In this document: positions 1 to 7,888 of the stretch, in pieces | Layout: each line of letters starts with the position of its first letter | Position numbering within the stretch: position 1 is the first letter of the stretch | NCBI GenBank assembly: GCA_964388305.1 | Contig: CAYMAA010000002.1 | Location: 1-54,919 of the forward strand | Origin: JAJQCI01 sp964388305 | Lineage (GTDB): Bacteria > Bacillota > Clostridia > Lachnospirales > CAG-274 | DNA: 54,919 nt | Direction: 5' to 3' | The notes under the pieces: model-generated | Told to the model about the DNA's origin: nothing | Seen by the model: the letters and a program-made list of their open reading frames with translations, nothing else | The model's database searches: none | Translations under genes and position numbers: made by a program

Positions 1-1086
1 TGTCTTAACGGAATAAAGGGTGAGGTTATTGCGGAAACCGAAATGAGGGGTTATAGGTCTGCCCTTGAACGCTCCGCTTTAAACTCAGCCATAGATATGG
101 AAATTTTAAATGCGATGATAGGCGCTATTGATGACAATATTGAGGAACTTAATAAATTTTATGTAAAAAAGGCAAAAATGTTAGGGCATAAGGGTTTGCT
201 GCCTTTTTATGACCTTTTTGCGCCTGTTGGCGAAAGCGAGCTGAAATTTACTTTTGACGAAGCAAGAGAATTTATTGAGGGGGCTTACGGTAGCTTTTCC
301 GCAGAAATGAAAAATCATGCAATAAGGGCGTTTGAAAACAGATGGATAGACGCATCTCCAAGACGAGGCAAGGTGGGCGGTGCATACTGCGAGTATATTA
401 AGGACATTGAGGAAAGCAGAATACTTATGAATTTTTCGGGTAATTTTGAAGATATAATTACTCTTGCCCATGAGCTGGGTCATGGGTATCATAACAGAAT
501 ACTCAAAACCCAAACTCCCATAAATTCCGACTATCCTATGCCTTTGGCTGAAACTGCCTCCACAATGGGAGAAAACATTGCCTTTAAGTATGCTGAAAGC
601 GTTTTGCCGAAAGAAGCGCTTGTTACCGTAAGGGAGAGCAGACTTTCAGGCGAGCTGCAAAGCATTTGCGATATATATTCCAGATATTTGTTTGAGGACA
701 GCTTTTTTAATGAAAGAACGGCAGGAAGCTTAAGCGCAGATGAAATTTGCGGACTTATGATTAATGCACAGAAAAAAGCCTATAGCGGAGGACTTGACCC
801 GAATGTGCTTCACCCGTATATGTGGCTTTGCAAACCTCATTATTATGATGCCGATTTTAATTATTATAACTATCCCTATGCTTTTGGAGATTTGTTTGCA
901 AGAAGTCTTTTTGCGATGTATGAGGAGCAGGGAGATAGGTTTATACCAAAATATGATGAATTGTTAAGCTGCTGCGGAAAGATGAGCGTTAGAGATGTGG
1001 GTAAAATTGCGGGAATAGATTTTGCTGATAAAAATTTTTGGAAAATGGGCATAAACAAAGTAATTGAGGATATTAAGAAGCTGTAA
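1..1086 (+). CDS. M3 family oligoendopeptidase (5'-truncated)
   Basis: This is the C-terminal part of a zinc metallopeptidase of family M3 (oligoendopeptidase F type), which cleaves short peptides in the cytoplasm. The reading frame is open from the first base of the window, so the true start lies upstream and the ATG at 43 is probably internal. The zinc-binding motif HELGH is encoded at 469-483. About 25 residues later an AETAST stretch supplies the Glu expected as third zinc ligand. Family members are usually about 560-600 residues, so roughly the first 200 are missing. The gene runs into a GC-rich repeat at 1091 and faces the convergent ABC permease gene. No other terminator is visible after it. 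Confidence 0.9.
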   Translation, partial: CLNGIKGEVIAETEMRGYRSALERSALNSAIDMEILNAMIGAIDDNIEELNKFYVKKAKMLGHKGLLPFYDLFAPVGESELKFTFDEAREFIEGAYGSFSAEMKNHAIRAFENRWIDASPRRGKVGGAYCEYIKDIEESRILMNFSGNFEDIITLAHELGHGYHNRILKTQTPINSDYPMPLAETASTMGENIAFKYAESVLPKEALVTVRESRLSGELQSICDIYSRYLFEDSFFNERTAGSLSADEICGLMINAQKKAYSGGLDPNVLHPYMWLCKPHYYDADFNYYNYPYAFGDLFARSLFAMYEEQGDRFIPKYDELLSCCGKMSVRDVGKIAGIDFADKNFWKMGINKVIEDIKKL

Positions 1087-1090
1087 AAAC

Positions 1091-1235
1091 ACTGCGTTGT
1101 AACCAAGCGCTAAGGCTTGCGGCGGAGGGAGGGCGGCGGCGTTAGCCGCCGCCCTCCCTCCGCCCTCGCCCTCCCCCAACGGGGCGGCGCTTGGGTGTGC
1201 GGTGCGTAGCACCGTACGCCCAAGTGCCGAGCAGT
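1091..1235. repeat. GC-rich multi-hairpin dispersed element, copy A
   Basis: A 145-base GC-rich block sits in otherwise AT-rich DNA between convergent genes. Its ends pair (ACTGC at 1091-1095 with GCAGT at 1231-1235). Inside are a short hairpin (CAAGC/GCTTG), a perfect stem of about 20 bp at 1121-1164 with loop GTTA, and a second long stem, 1190-1205 with 1209-1224, containing two G-T wobbles. Copy C at 52219-52349 shares the first ~35 bases and the 3' end and folds the same way with different arm sequences. It carries no plausible ORF. It may act as a bidirectional terminator or be a non-autonomous mobile repeat; neither is shown. Confidence 0.8.
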
Positions 1236-1245
1236 CCTTAATCAG

Positions 1246-3372
1246 TTAATCTATTTGCAGAATTGCTTTAATTGAATCGGGCAAGTCCGACATATCGCAT
1301 ATAAAGTAAGAATTAGTATAATCATAATTATAATTATATATCTCTAATTCGTAATTTAATCCGCCATTATAATTTTTCATTCTGCATAGCATACTGCCTT
1401 GCGTATATGGATATATTTCAGCTATTTTTTCAGACTCGCTAATTTCTGTCACTAAACCATCGGGGTAATCTAAGGTTGAATAAATCTCAAACTTGATTTT
1501 TGTTATGTTGTCTATAATTTCCTGTTCACTCATAAATGTGTAGCCAATCTTTTCAAGCTCAGCTATTGTATTTTCATAAGACGGATAAATATATACATTT
1601 GCCGCATGATAATTTTCTTCCGATACAAAATAAGCGGTTCTGTTGTTTTCTGTCCATTCACGCTTATACAGTGATGCGGTGTATAGCTCTACACTTGCAA
1701 GGGGCGCTGTTTCGGATATTGTTTTGTAATCCGTGCTGTCCAAATCCTTATCCAGTGCGTTAAATAATGCTTCGGACTGCTCTTCCGTTAATGAAAATGA
1801 GTCTGTTTCGTTGTTGGATAATACTCCGTTTACATCAATGGATTTTATATCCCCGGGCGCAAGATTATAAAAACTGCACCATAAGCCATGCTTGTAGTCC
1901 CTATTATTCATAAGCTCGGTTAAAACAGGCTCACATTCCGATACTGCGGCTTTATATTGTCTGTAATAGGTTCTGCCGCTTTTAAGCGTACATTTCACCT
2001 TAACGTATGTTGTATTTTCACCTGCATACACTAAGTTAAAACGGCTATATGAAGGCACTTTGTAGGGCGCCGAAAAAGCTTCAAGAGCATTTGCCGCAAG
2101 CTCTCCGTCCGTTATACTCATATTGTTAAGCGTAAATTCATCGTTATAAACTCTGTCAAAATATCTTTCTTCTTCCTCCGTGCTGTTTTCTGTTTTTCCG
2201 TCAAAGTAATCCTTCGGCAATTCTTCATAATATTGCTCGTCATTTTCAAAATTAGCTATTGAAAAGGCAACGGAGCTTATATTGTTTTTGTTTGGAACGA
2301 AAGTGTTGTATGCCGTTATGCAGCATACTGTAACAACGGATATAGCCAAGGACGCCCCAACGGAAACAATTAGCCACCGCTTCCCCTTAAAAACTGCCGA
2401 AAAATCAAAATAAAATATAATTTGTATTATAAGTGAGCTGACAGCCGTAAGCGCTACAAATGAAACGCAGAAAAACAGATTGTTAATCTCTCCGAATATT
2501 CCATATAAAAACAGTGCGCCAACATAACCGCATATAATTGAAAATATAATTCTCAACGGTATTATTGTATACTTAAAAGCAAGAGCTTTTTCTGTAGCCT
2601 CCGACGGACGCAGCTTAACAAGCGCAAAGCTTACGGCTGTAAATGCGGCGGCTATGGCAAGCATTATTACAAAGGGTTTTAAACTGTCCGAAAAAACGGC
2701 AGACCCCAAATAATATACGGGAGAGGCTTTAAGCATATAAGCTGTTTCCCTTAAATAATAGGTTTCAAAAAATATTTTAAACCATATAATCTTTAAATAA
2801 TACAATGCCGGAATTATAAAAGAAAATATTGCGGCAAGAACAAAATGAGTTATTATATTTGCCGTAAGTATACCTGCGCATACAAAAATTGAGTATAAAA
2901 ACACAAAGCCTGCGGCAGAGCATACAAAGCCTTCAAGCGCCTCCAGCAAAACATCCGGGCATAAAACACCTAAATGTGCAGAGCCGAATATCATAAGCAG
3001 AAAGGATACTCCGTAGGCAAACAGAAATATAATTATTCCGCTTAAATATTTAACCGCAAAAACAGTTGTTTTTGTAAATGGCTGACTTTGGTAAAAATCC
3101 GTTCTTTTTTTGTTGTGCATATAGTTGCACACAAGAAGTGACAACAACCCCGAAAGTATGCACACTGCGGCGGCGGAAAATCCGTTAAAGCCAATATATC
3201 TTATTGCGTAATCAAACAATGTCGCTTTCGCCGGTTTATAGTATTCTATTTTTTGGGAAAGGCTTGCGTAATATGTTAAAAATCGTTCAAATACGAGAAA
3301 AAGAACGGCAAGTATGCCATAGCCCGTACTGAGCCGCAATTCTTTTTTAAGTAATTTTAAAAAGGGTTTCAT
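1246..3372 (-). CDS. ABC-2 type transporter permease with large extracytoplasmic domain
   Basis: This 708-residue membrane protein is the permease partner of the ATPase gene immediately upstream (12-base gap). The first ~360 residues hold about ten hydrophobic segments, starting near residue 18 and ending with one around 333-356. The remaining ~350 residues are hydrophilic and rich in Asp, Glu, Asn and Tyr, and probably lie outside the membrane. The start is fixed by AAGGAGG seven bases before the ATG. Permeases of this shape are common in clostridial GntR(YtrA)-ATPase-permease operons linked to stress from cell-wall-active compounds. The substrate cannot be read from the sequence. Confidence 0.8.
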   Translation of the reverse strand: MKPFLKLLKKELRLSTGYGILAVLFLVFERFLTYYASLSQKIEYYKPAKATLFDYAIRYIGFNGFSAAAVCILSGLLSLLVCNYMHNKKRTDFYQSQPFTKTTVFAVKYLSGIIIFLFAYGVSFLLMIFGSAHLGVLCPDVLLEALEGFVCSAAGFVFLYSIFVCAGILTANIITHFVLAAIFSFIIPALYYLKIIWFKIFFETYYLRETAYMLKASPVYYLGSAVFSDSLKPFVIMLAIAAAFTAVSFALVKLRPSEATEKALAFKYTIIPLRIIFSIICGYVGALFLYGIFGEINNLFFCVSFVALTAVSSLIIQIIFYFDFSAVFKGKRWLIVSVGASLAISVVTVCCITAYNTFVPNKNNISSVAFSIANFENDEQYYEELPKDYFDGKTENSTEEEERYFDRVYNDEFTLNNMSITDGELAANALEAFSAPYKVPSYSRFNLVYAGENTTYVKVKCTLKSGRTYYRQYKAAVSECEPVLTELMNNRDYKHGLWCSFYNLAPGDIKSIDVNGVLSNNETDSFSLTEEQSEALFNALDKDLDSTDYKTISETAPLASVELYTASLYKREWTENNRTAYFVSEENYHAANVYIYPSYENTIAELEKIGYTFMSEQEIIDNITKIKFEIYSTLDYPDGLVTEISESEKIAEIYPYTQGSMLCRMKNYNGGLNYELEIYNYNYDYTNSYFICDMSDLPDSIKAILQID

Positions 3373-3384
3373 TTCAATACCTCC

Positions 3385-4287
3385 TTATAAAATAATTTCT
3401 TTTACAGAGTAGCCTGCGGATTCCGCCTCGCTTATAAAAATTTCTTCAAGAGAAAGAGGAAGAATTTCATAAAATACGGGAGAAATTGCTTTAGCCGCCG
3501 TTTCCGCCGCATCTGCTGTGCTGTTTAAAATTAAAGTGTTAAGACTGCCCCTTGCGGTATGGCTGTAAATTTTAAAGCCTGAAAAAGCCGTGTCTATGCT
3601 GCCGCTCTCTGAGGGGACAATCTGAATTTTACATATATTAAGCTTTAAATCCGTAAGGCTGTCGGAAAGCAGAACACCGCCCTCGTGAAGATAGGCAATA
3701 TTGTCGCATATATCCTCCAACTCTCTTAAATTGTGAGATGCTATAATCGGGGTTAATCCTCGGCTTTCCATATCCGATGCAAAAAGGCTTTTTACAGCCT
3801 GCCGCATTACAGGGTCCAAGCCGTCAAAGGTTTCGTCGCAAAATATATATTTTGTGCCTGAGCATATTGCGGCAAGTATTGAAACCTGTCTTTTCATACC
3901 CTTTGAAAATGTGGATATTTTACGCTTTGGGTTTAAATTAAATTTATTTGTAAGAGCTAAAAAACGCTCCATATTAAACTGCGGATAAACGGCGGCATAA
4001 TATGCGGCAATGGATTTTGGCGTTGCTCCGCTGAAAAAGTAAGCCTCATCGGGTATAAAGAAAAAATTTTGCTTTGCTGATGGCTTTTCAAAAACCGGAG
4101 AGCCGTCAATTTCCACTGTGCCTTCGTCCTGCTTTAATATGCCTGCCATTATACGCAGCAGGGTGCTTTTGCCTGCGCCGTTTGTGCCTATAAGTCCAAA
4201 AACGGCGGAATTTGCTATTGTAAAGCTAACATTTGAAAGAGCCTGTACCGTATCAAACCTTTTTGAAATATTCGTTATTTTAATCAT
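3385..4287 (-). CDS. ABC transporter ATP-binding protein
   Basis: A 300-residue ATPase that powers the adjacent permease. Visible motifs are Walker A GTNGAGKST at residues 34-42, the signature FSKGM at 127-131, Walker B with catalytic Glu (YIFCDE, 147-152) and the H-loop His at about 185. The C-terminal ~90 residues resemble the variable tail of BcrA/YtrB-type ATPases. Its start overlaps the end of the GntR gene by 8 bases, indicating translational coupling, and a strong AGAGGAGG precedes the ATG. Regulator, ATPase and permease form one operon under the promoter at 4709-4737. Confidence 0.92.
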   Translation of the reverse strand: MIKITNISKRFDTVQALSNVSFTIANSAVFGLIGTNGAGKSTLLRIMAGILKQDEGTVEIDGSPVFEKPSAKQNFFFIPDEAYFFSGATPKSIAAYYAAVYPQFNMERFLALTNKFNLNPKRKISTFSKGMKRQVSILAAICSGTKYIFCDETFDGLDPVMRQAVKSLFASDMESRGLTPIIASHNLRELEDICDNIAYLHEGGVLLSDSLTDLKLNICKIQIVPSESGSIDTAFSGFKIYSHTARGSLNTLILNSTADAAETAAKAISPVFYEILPLSLEEIFISEAESAGYSVKEIIL

Positions 4288-4654
4288 TATATACCTCCTC
4301 TGTTATTTGTTTTGCCAAGGCAAGCACCTTGCTTTTGGAAAAGCCTGCCTGCCTGCCCTCGGCTATGGCGGCTTTTAGTGTTTTATAATAGTCGGTTTCC
4401 TTAAGTGAAACAACAACGTCCTTTGGAGCAACAAAACAGCCTTTGCCTTTTACGGTAAAAATAAACCCCTCGCTTTCAAGCTGATGATAAGCTCTTGCTA
4501 TTGTGTTTGGTGTTATGGAAAGCTCCACGGCAAGCGCTCTTACGGAGGGAAGCTGAGAATCCGACGGGAGTACCCCTATAAAAATCAGTTTTTTCAGCTT
4601 ATCCGTTACCTGCTCAAACAAGGGCCGTTTATCCTTATAGTCTATTGTAATCAA
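4280..4654 (-). CDS. GntR family (YtrA-type) transcriptional regulator
   Basis: A 124-residue regulator with an N-terminal GntR winged helix-turn-helix and only a short C-terminal tail, typical of the YtrA subfamily, which lacks a large effector domain. It probably represses its own operon. The start codon is TTG, supported by GGAGGTG seven bases upstream; no ATG in frame is better placed. Just upstream lies a perfect 15-bp inverted repeat that overlaps the -10 box (4678-4712), the expected operator. It is the first gene of an operon with the ATPase and permease. Confidence 0.9.
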   Translation of the reverse strand: MITIDYKDKRPLFEQVTDKLKKLIFIGVLPSDSQLPSVRALAVELSITPNTIARAYHQLESEGFIFTVKGKGCFVAPKDVVVSLKETDYYKTLKAAIAEGRQAGFSKSKVLALAKQITEEVYND

Positions 4655-4677
4655 AACAATTCACCTCCCTGCAAGTG

Positions 4678-4712
4678 TAATAACTGTATTAAGTGAGTTA
4701 ATACAGTTATTA
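4678..4712. promoter_or_regulatory. Perfect 35-bp palindromic operator of the GntR operon
   Basis: Two perfect 15-base arms (4678-4692 and 4698-4712, core half-site AACTGTATTAA) flank the spacer GTGAG. The site begins inside the -10 box and extends past the likely transcription start, so a bound protein would block RNA polymerase. The adjacent GntR regulator is the obvious ligand; this is inference. Confidence 0.85.
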
Positions 4713-4737
4713 TAGCATTGACATTATGTTTTGTCAA
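4709..4737 (-). promoter_or_regulatory. Sigma-A promoter of the GntR-ABC operon
   Basis: On the minus strand TTGACA (4732-4737) and TATAAT (4709-4714) are separated by exactly 17 bases, a full consensus match. A minor inverted repeat (ATTGACA/TGTCAAT) overlaps the -35 region. Confidence 0.85.
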
Positions 4738-4748
4738 TGTATTTTTTC

Positions 4749-4784
4749 AAAAAAAATCTCCCTAAAGCTAATTGCTTTAAGGAG
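4749..4784 (-). terminator. Intrinsic terminator after the GT2 gene
   Basis: On the minus strand an 11-bp stem (4758-4768 with 4774-4784, one U-G wobble) with a 5-base loop is followed by a run of eight T. It lies just past the stop of the glycosyltransferase gene at 4812 and insulates the ABC operon. Confidence 0.8.
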
Positions 4785-4811
4785 AAATATTTAGGTGTGT
4801 ACTTATTTGTA

Positions 4812-5759
4812 TTAATCAAAGTTTCTTCTCTGAGATGACAATATATTTAGTTTTACCAAAAAATCCTGTTTATTCTTTTTAACAACAACATCTAAAATAA
4901 TGCCTATTGCAAAGGATAATACACCTATAATCGCAAAACATAACGAAAGTAAAAGCGTAGGAAACCGTGGAACAAGATGTGTTGAAAAGTATTCTGCCAA
5001 AATCGGTATAAATGTTATGGCGGCACAAGCTATAAAAAATGCGGATATTGTGCCGAAAAACAGCATTGGGCGGTACTCCTTAAACATTACGGCAATAGTT
5101 TTTAAAACCTTTATGCCGTCACTGAATGTATTAAGCTTGCTAACACTGCCCTCGGGTCTGTCCCTGAAATTTATGGGGATTTCCTTTAAATTAAATTTTT
5201 TATCCAATGCGTTTATTGTCATTTCCGTTTCAATTTCAAACCCTCCTGAAACTATGGGCATCATTTTTACAAAGTCATAGCTAAAGGCACGGTAGCCTGT
5301 CATAATATCCTTTACATTGCTTTTAAACAATCCGTTTATAAGGCTTCTTACAAGCTTATTGCCAAAGCCGTGAAACATTCTTTTGTTTTCCCGAAAATAG
5401 GTTGAAGAAAGTCTGTCGCCTATTACCATATCGAAGCCTTCATTAAGCACAAGGTCTGCCATTTCTCTTGCGTGTTCCGCAGGGTAGGTGTCATCACCGT
5501 CCGTCATAATGTAGCAGTCAGCGTCTATCCGGCGGAACATACTGCGCACAACATTGCCCTTGCCCTGACGGTATTCCTTTCTTACAACAACTCTCTCCCC
5601 CAAGGACGAGGCTATTTCATAGGTTCTGTCCGTTGAGTTATTATCGTAAACATAAATGGTTGCTTCGGGCAGAGCCTTCATAAAATCCTCCGCCACCTTT
5701 TTAACTGTTTTTTCTTCGTTATAGCATGGTATAAGAACCGCTATGCTTCTGTCATTCAT
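4812..5759 (-). CDS. GT2 family glycosyltransferase (dolichol-phosphate mannosyltransferase-like)
   Basis: A 315-residue family 2 glycosyltransferase that probably moves a sugar from a nucleotide donor to a lipid carrier such as undecaprenyl phosphate at the inner face of the membrane. The GT-A domain starts with IPCYNEE (about residues 10-16) and carries the metal-binding DGDD at 87-90. Two hydrophobic helices near the C terminus (about 232-255 and 265-290) anchor it. A strong AAGGAGG precedes the ATG. It lies 17 bases downstream of a polytopic membrane protein gene, fitting a three-gene envelope-glycan cluster in which the lipid-linked sugar made here is used by the GT-C-like proteins. Confidence 0.85.
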   Translation of the reverse strand: MNDRSIAVLIPCYNEEKTVKKVAEDFMKALPEATIYVYDNNSTDRTYEIASSLGERVVVRKEYRQGKGNVVRSMFRRIDADCYIMTDGDDTYPAEHAREMADLVLNEGFDMVIGDRLSSTYFRENKRMFHGFGNKLVRSLINGLFKSNVKDIMTGYRAFSYDFVKMMPIVSGGFEIETEMTINALDKKFNLKEIPINFRDRPEGSVSKLNTFSDGIKVLKTIAVMFKEYRPMLFFGTISAFFIACAAITFIPILAEYFSTHLVPRFPTLLLSLCFAIIGVLSFAIGIILDVVVKKNKQDFLVKLNILSSQRRNFD

Positions 5760-5776
5760 AAATACCTCCTTAAAAA

Positions 5777-7849
5777 TTACATATAAAATGCCAATGCGGA
5801 TTCAATGGAATAATAAAAATCAGGATTGGTATAGTCTGTTGATAAATCTCCCTGAACAAATACTGTTGCGGCGTCATAAAACAGGCATACAACACAAAGG
5901 AGGGATAATACAAACAGAAATCTCTTTCCGCTGTGGTTTTCCAAAAACGCAAATACAACAAATGCGGCGGCTATCAGCATTAAAAATGTATAGTCCATAT
6001 AATATCTGTACAATATGCCTGCCATTTGAGTATCTGCCATGGCTATTATTATAGAAAACAGCGCGGAACAAATTACAAAGGCATATACTCCTTTATTTTT
6101 TAGGCTTGTTTTTGCATATTTTATTAGAAGAATAAGCCAAAGGAAAGGCTTTGTGGCAAATATACCCCCAAGCATCATTTCACTTATGGTAGTACCCATA
6201 TAGTTGTTTGCAAGATTACACCCTGTTATAAACGGGAACCTTGCGTAGGTTACGGGCAGCTGTAAAAAGTAGCAGAATATACCCAGCGGAACTCTTCCAA
6301 GGCTTATGCCTCTTTTTGTCATATCGTTGGTGGTAAGGTTATAGTTTGCGCCAAAGTCGAAAACGGAGTCAAAGCGAATATAATTATACCACATTACAAC
6401 AGCGGCAACAATTACATAAGGCAGTACAAAAACGAGGGTTTCCTGCCATGCTTTTTTTGAAAACAGCTCTCTTTCCTTAAACACCTTATTCCAAAAAAGA
6501 GGAACGGCAAGGAAGGACGCAAGCAAAAGCTGAGGACGGCAGCCTGCGACAAGAGCCATACACAAAGAGCCTGCCAAAAGCCGTATGCACCGCCAAGCCT
6601 TTTTTGAGCTTGTAAGGGAGCTTATCCAAAAATATAGCCCCATTGTACTGAGAGTAAGCCCCATTGTTATGGGCATGGCATAAAGGTCTGCCTTACGCAC
6701 TGCGAATATTATTCCGCTTGAAAATGTAAGCACCTGCGCAATTAAAACAAAGCTTACAAAGGGTATGTTTTTAAACCGCTTTTTGACGGCGGCATTTAAA
6801 AGCAGGTATACAAATATCATATAAATTACAAGATTTATAAACACTCCCATGTGGGTGGAAAAGTCCGTGCCTGTTATTACCTTATACGGAAGATAATACA
6901 CAAGAACGGGGAGAGCGCCGAAGTATACATAATACTTTCCGTTATAATAGGCATGGTCCCATTTAATGCCTGTGCCGTTTTCCGACATAACCCTGTCACG
7001 TTCGTTTTTATCGTAGGGGTTTTCCATATCTATAAGAGCCTGAGGAGGCTCTTCGCTTATTAAATAGGGTTTGCCCTCCAAAAATGAGTCTGCCAGCTCG
7101 GCATACTGTTTATGGTGGTCAATTTCCGTATTAATAAATTTCGGATTGGAAAAAAGCACTGCCGCACTAAGGCATATATTTAAAACAACAATTAAGGCAA
7201 GCGCCAAAAGCTGACGTTTACTGCCGCTGCGGCGTTGTATATTATATACGGGACTTCCGCATCTGAGCATATACAAAAGGGCAAGCGCCAAAAACAGAAC
7301 AAGCACACGCAGTGGTTTAACCGAAAAAGGCACCTGTTTATTCAGTGTAATTGCATTAAGCGCCAATGTTTGATTATCCGAGCTGTTAAAGGTAAGCTTA
7401 ACCTTAGTGCTTTTTCCTGCGGTATGAAGCTTAATATATTTGGTGCGCTCAACATTATACACAACATATCTTTCGGGCATATTCATATATTGGGCATTGG
7501 CTTCGTCCGTTACGCTTAAATTTACCTGAACACGCTGAAAGTCCCAATTTATGCCGTTACGCATTGCGTTTTTGGTATTTCGTTTATCCCGTATGTCTAT
7601 AAAAATATTATTTATTTTTTCATCTATATTGTCAAACTCTATCCATTTTTCTCCGCTGCTGTTTATTGATATTTCGTTATTGCCTTTAAACTCCACCCCG
7701 GAGCCGTATTTAAAATCCGTAAGCTGAGTGGGTTTATAGCCTATTCCTTCAAAAAAGCGGAAATTAAAAAGAGCGATCTCCAAAAAAATTACAACAGCAA
7801 GTATAATTAAATATGGCTTAAAGCGGTTAATTTTAGTTTTAGGTTTCAT
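5777..7849 (-). CDS. Polytopic membrane protein, GT-C-like, paralogue of the next gene
   Basis: I do not recognise a named family. The 690-residue protein has one N-terminal membrane segment (about 12-30), an extracytoplasmic region of ~150 residues that looks beta-rich, then roughly ten more hydrophobic segments. After TM2-3 there is an extracytoplasmic loop with ENPYD, WDHAYYNGKYY and a PVLVYYLPY-type segment. The same pattern occurs in the neighbouring gene, so the two are paralogues. The topology and position beside a GT2 enzyme suggest a GT-C glycosyltransferase that uses a lipid-linked sugar; this is inference. GGGAGG lies eight bases before the ATG. Confidence 0.65.
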   Translation of the reverse strand: MKPKTKINRFKPYLIILAVVIFLEIALFNFRFFEGIGYKPTQLTDFKYGSGVEFKGNNEISINSSGEKWIEFDNIDEKINNIFIDIRDKRNTKNAMRNGINWDFQRVQVNLSVTDEANAQYMNMPERYVVYNVERTKYIKLHTAGKSTKVKLTFNSSDNQTLALNAITLNKQVPFSVKPLRVLVLFLALALLYMLRCGSPVYNIQRRSGSKRQLLALALIVVLNICLSAAVLFSNPKFINTEIDHHKQYAELADSFLEGKPYLISEEPPQALIDMENPYDKNERDRVMSENGTGIKWDHAYYNGKYYVYFGALPVLVYYLPYKVITGTDFSTHMGVFINLVIYMIFVYLLLNAAVKKRFKNIPFVSFVLIAQVLTFSSGIIFAVRKADLYAMPITMGLTLSTMGLYFWISSLTSSKKAWRCIRLLAGSLCMALVAGCRPQLLLASFLAVPLFWNKVFKERELFSKKAWQETLVFVLPYVIVAAVVMWYNYIRFDSVFDFGANYNLTTNDMTKRGISLGRVPLGIFCYFLQLPVTYARFPFITGCNLANNYMGTTISEMMLGGIFATKPFLWLILLIKYAKTSLKNKGVYAFVICSALFSIIIAMADTQMAGILYRYYMDYTFLMLIAAAFVVFAFLENHSGKRFLFVLSLLCVVCLFYDAATVFVQGDLSTDYTNPDFYYSIESALAFYM

Positions 7850-7888
7850 TGCCGTAGCCTCCCTGTATAAATTATTAATTTATCATAG

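Noticed and set aside
964..1212. 82-residue minus-strand ORF rich in Ala, Pro and Gly
   Set aside because: It is read from the GC-rich repeat and the antisense of the M3 gene; no ribosome site and no protein-like pattern.
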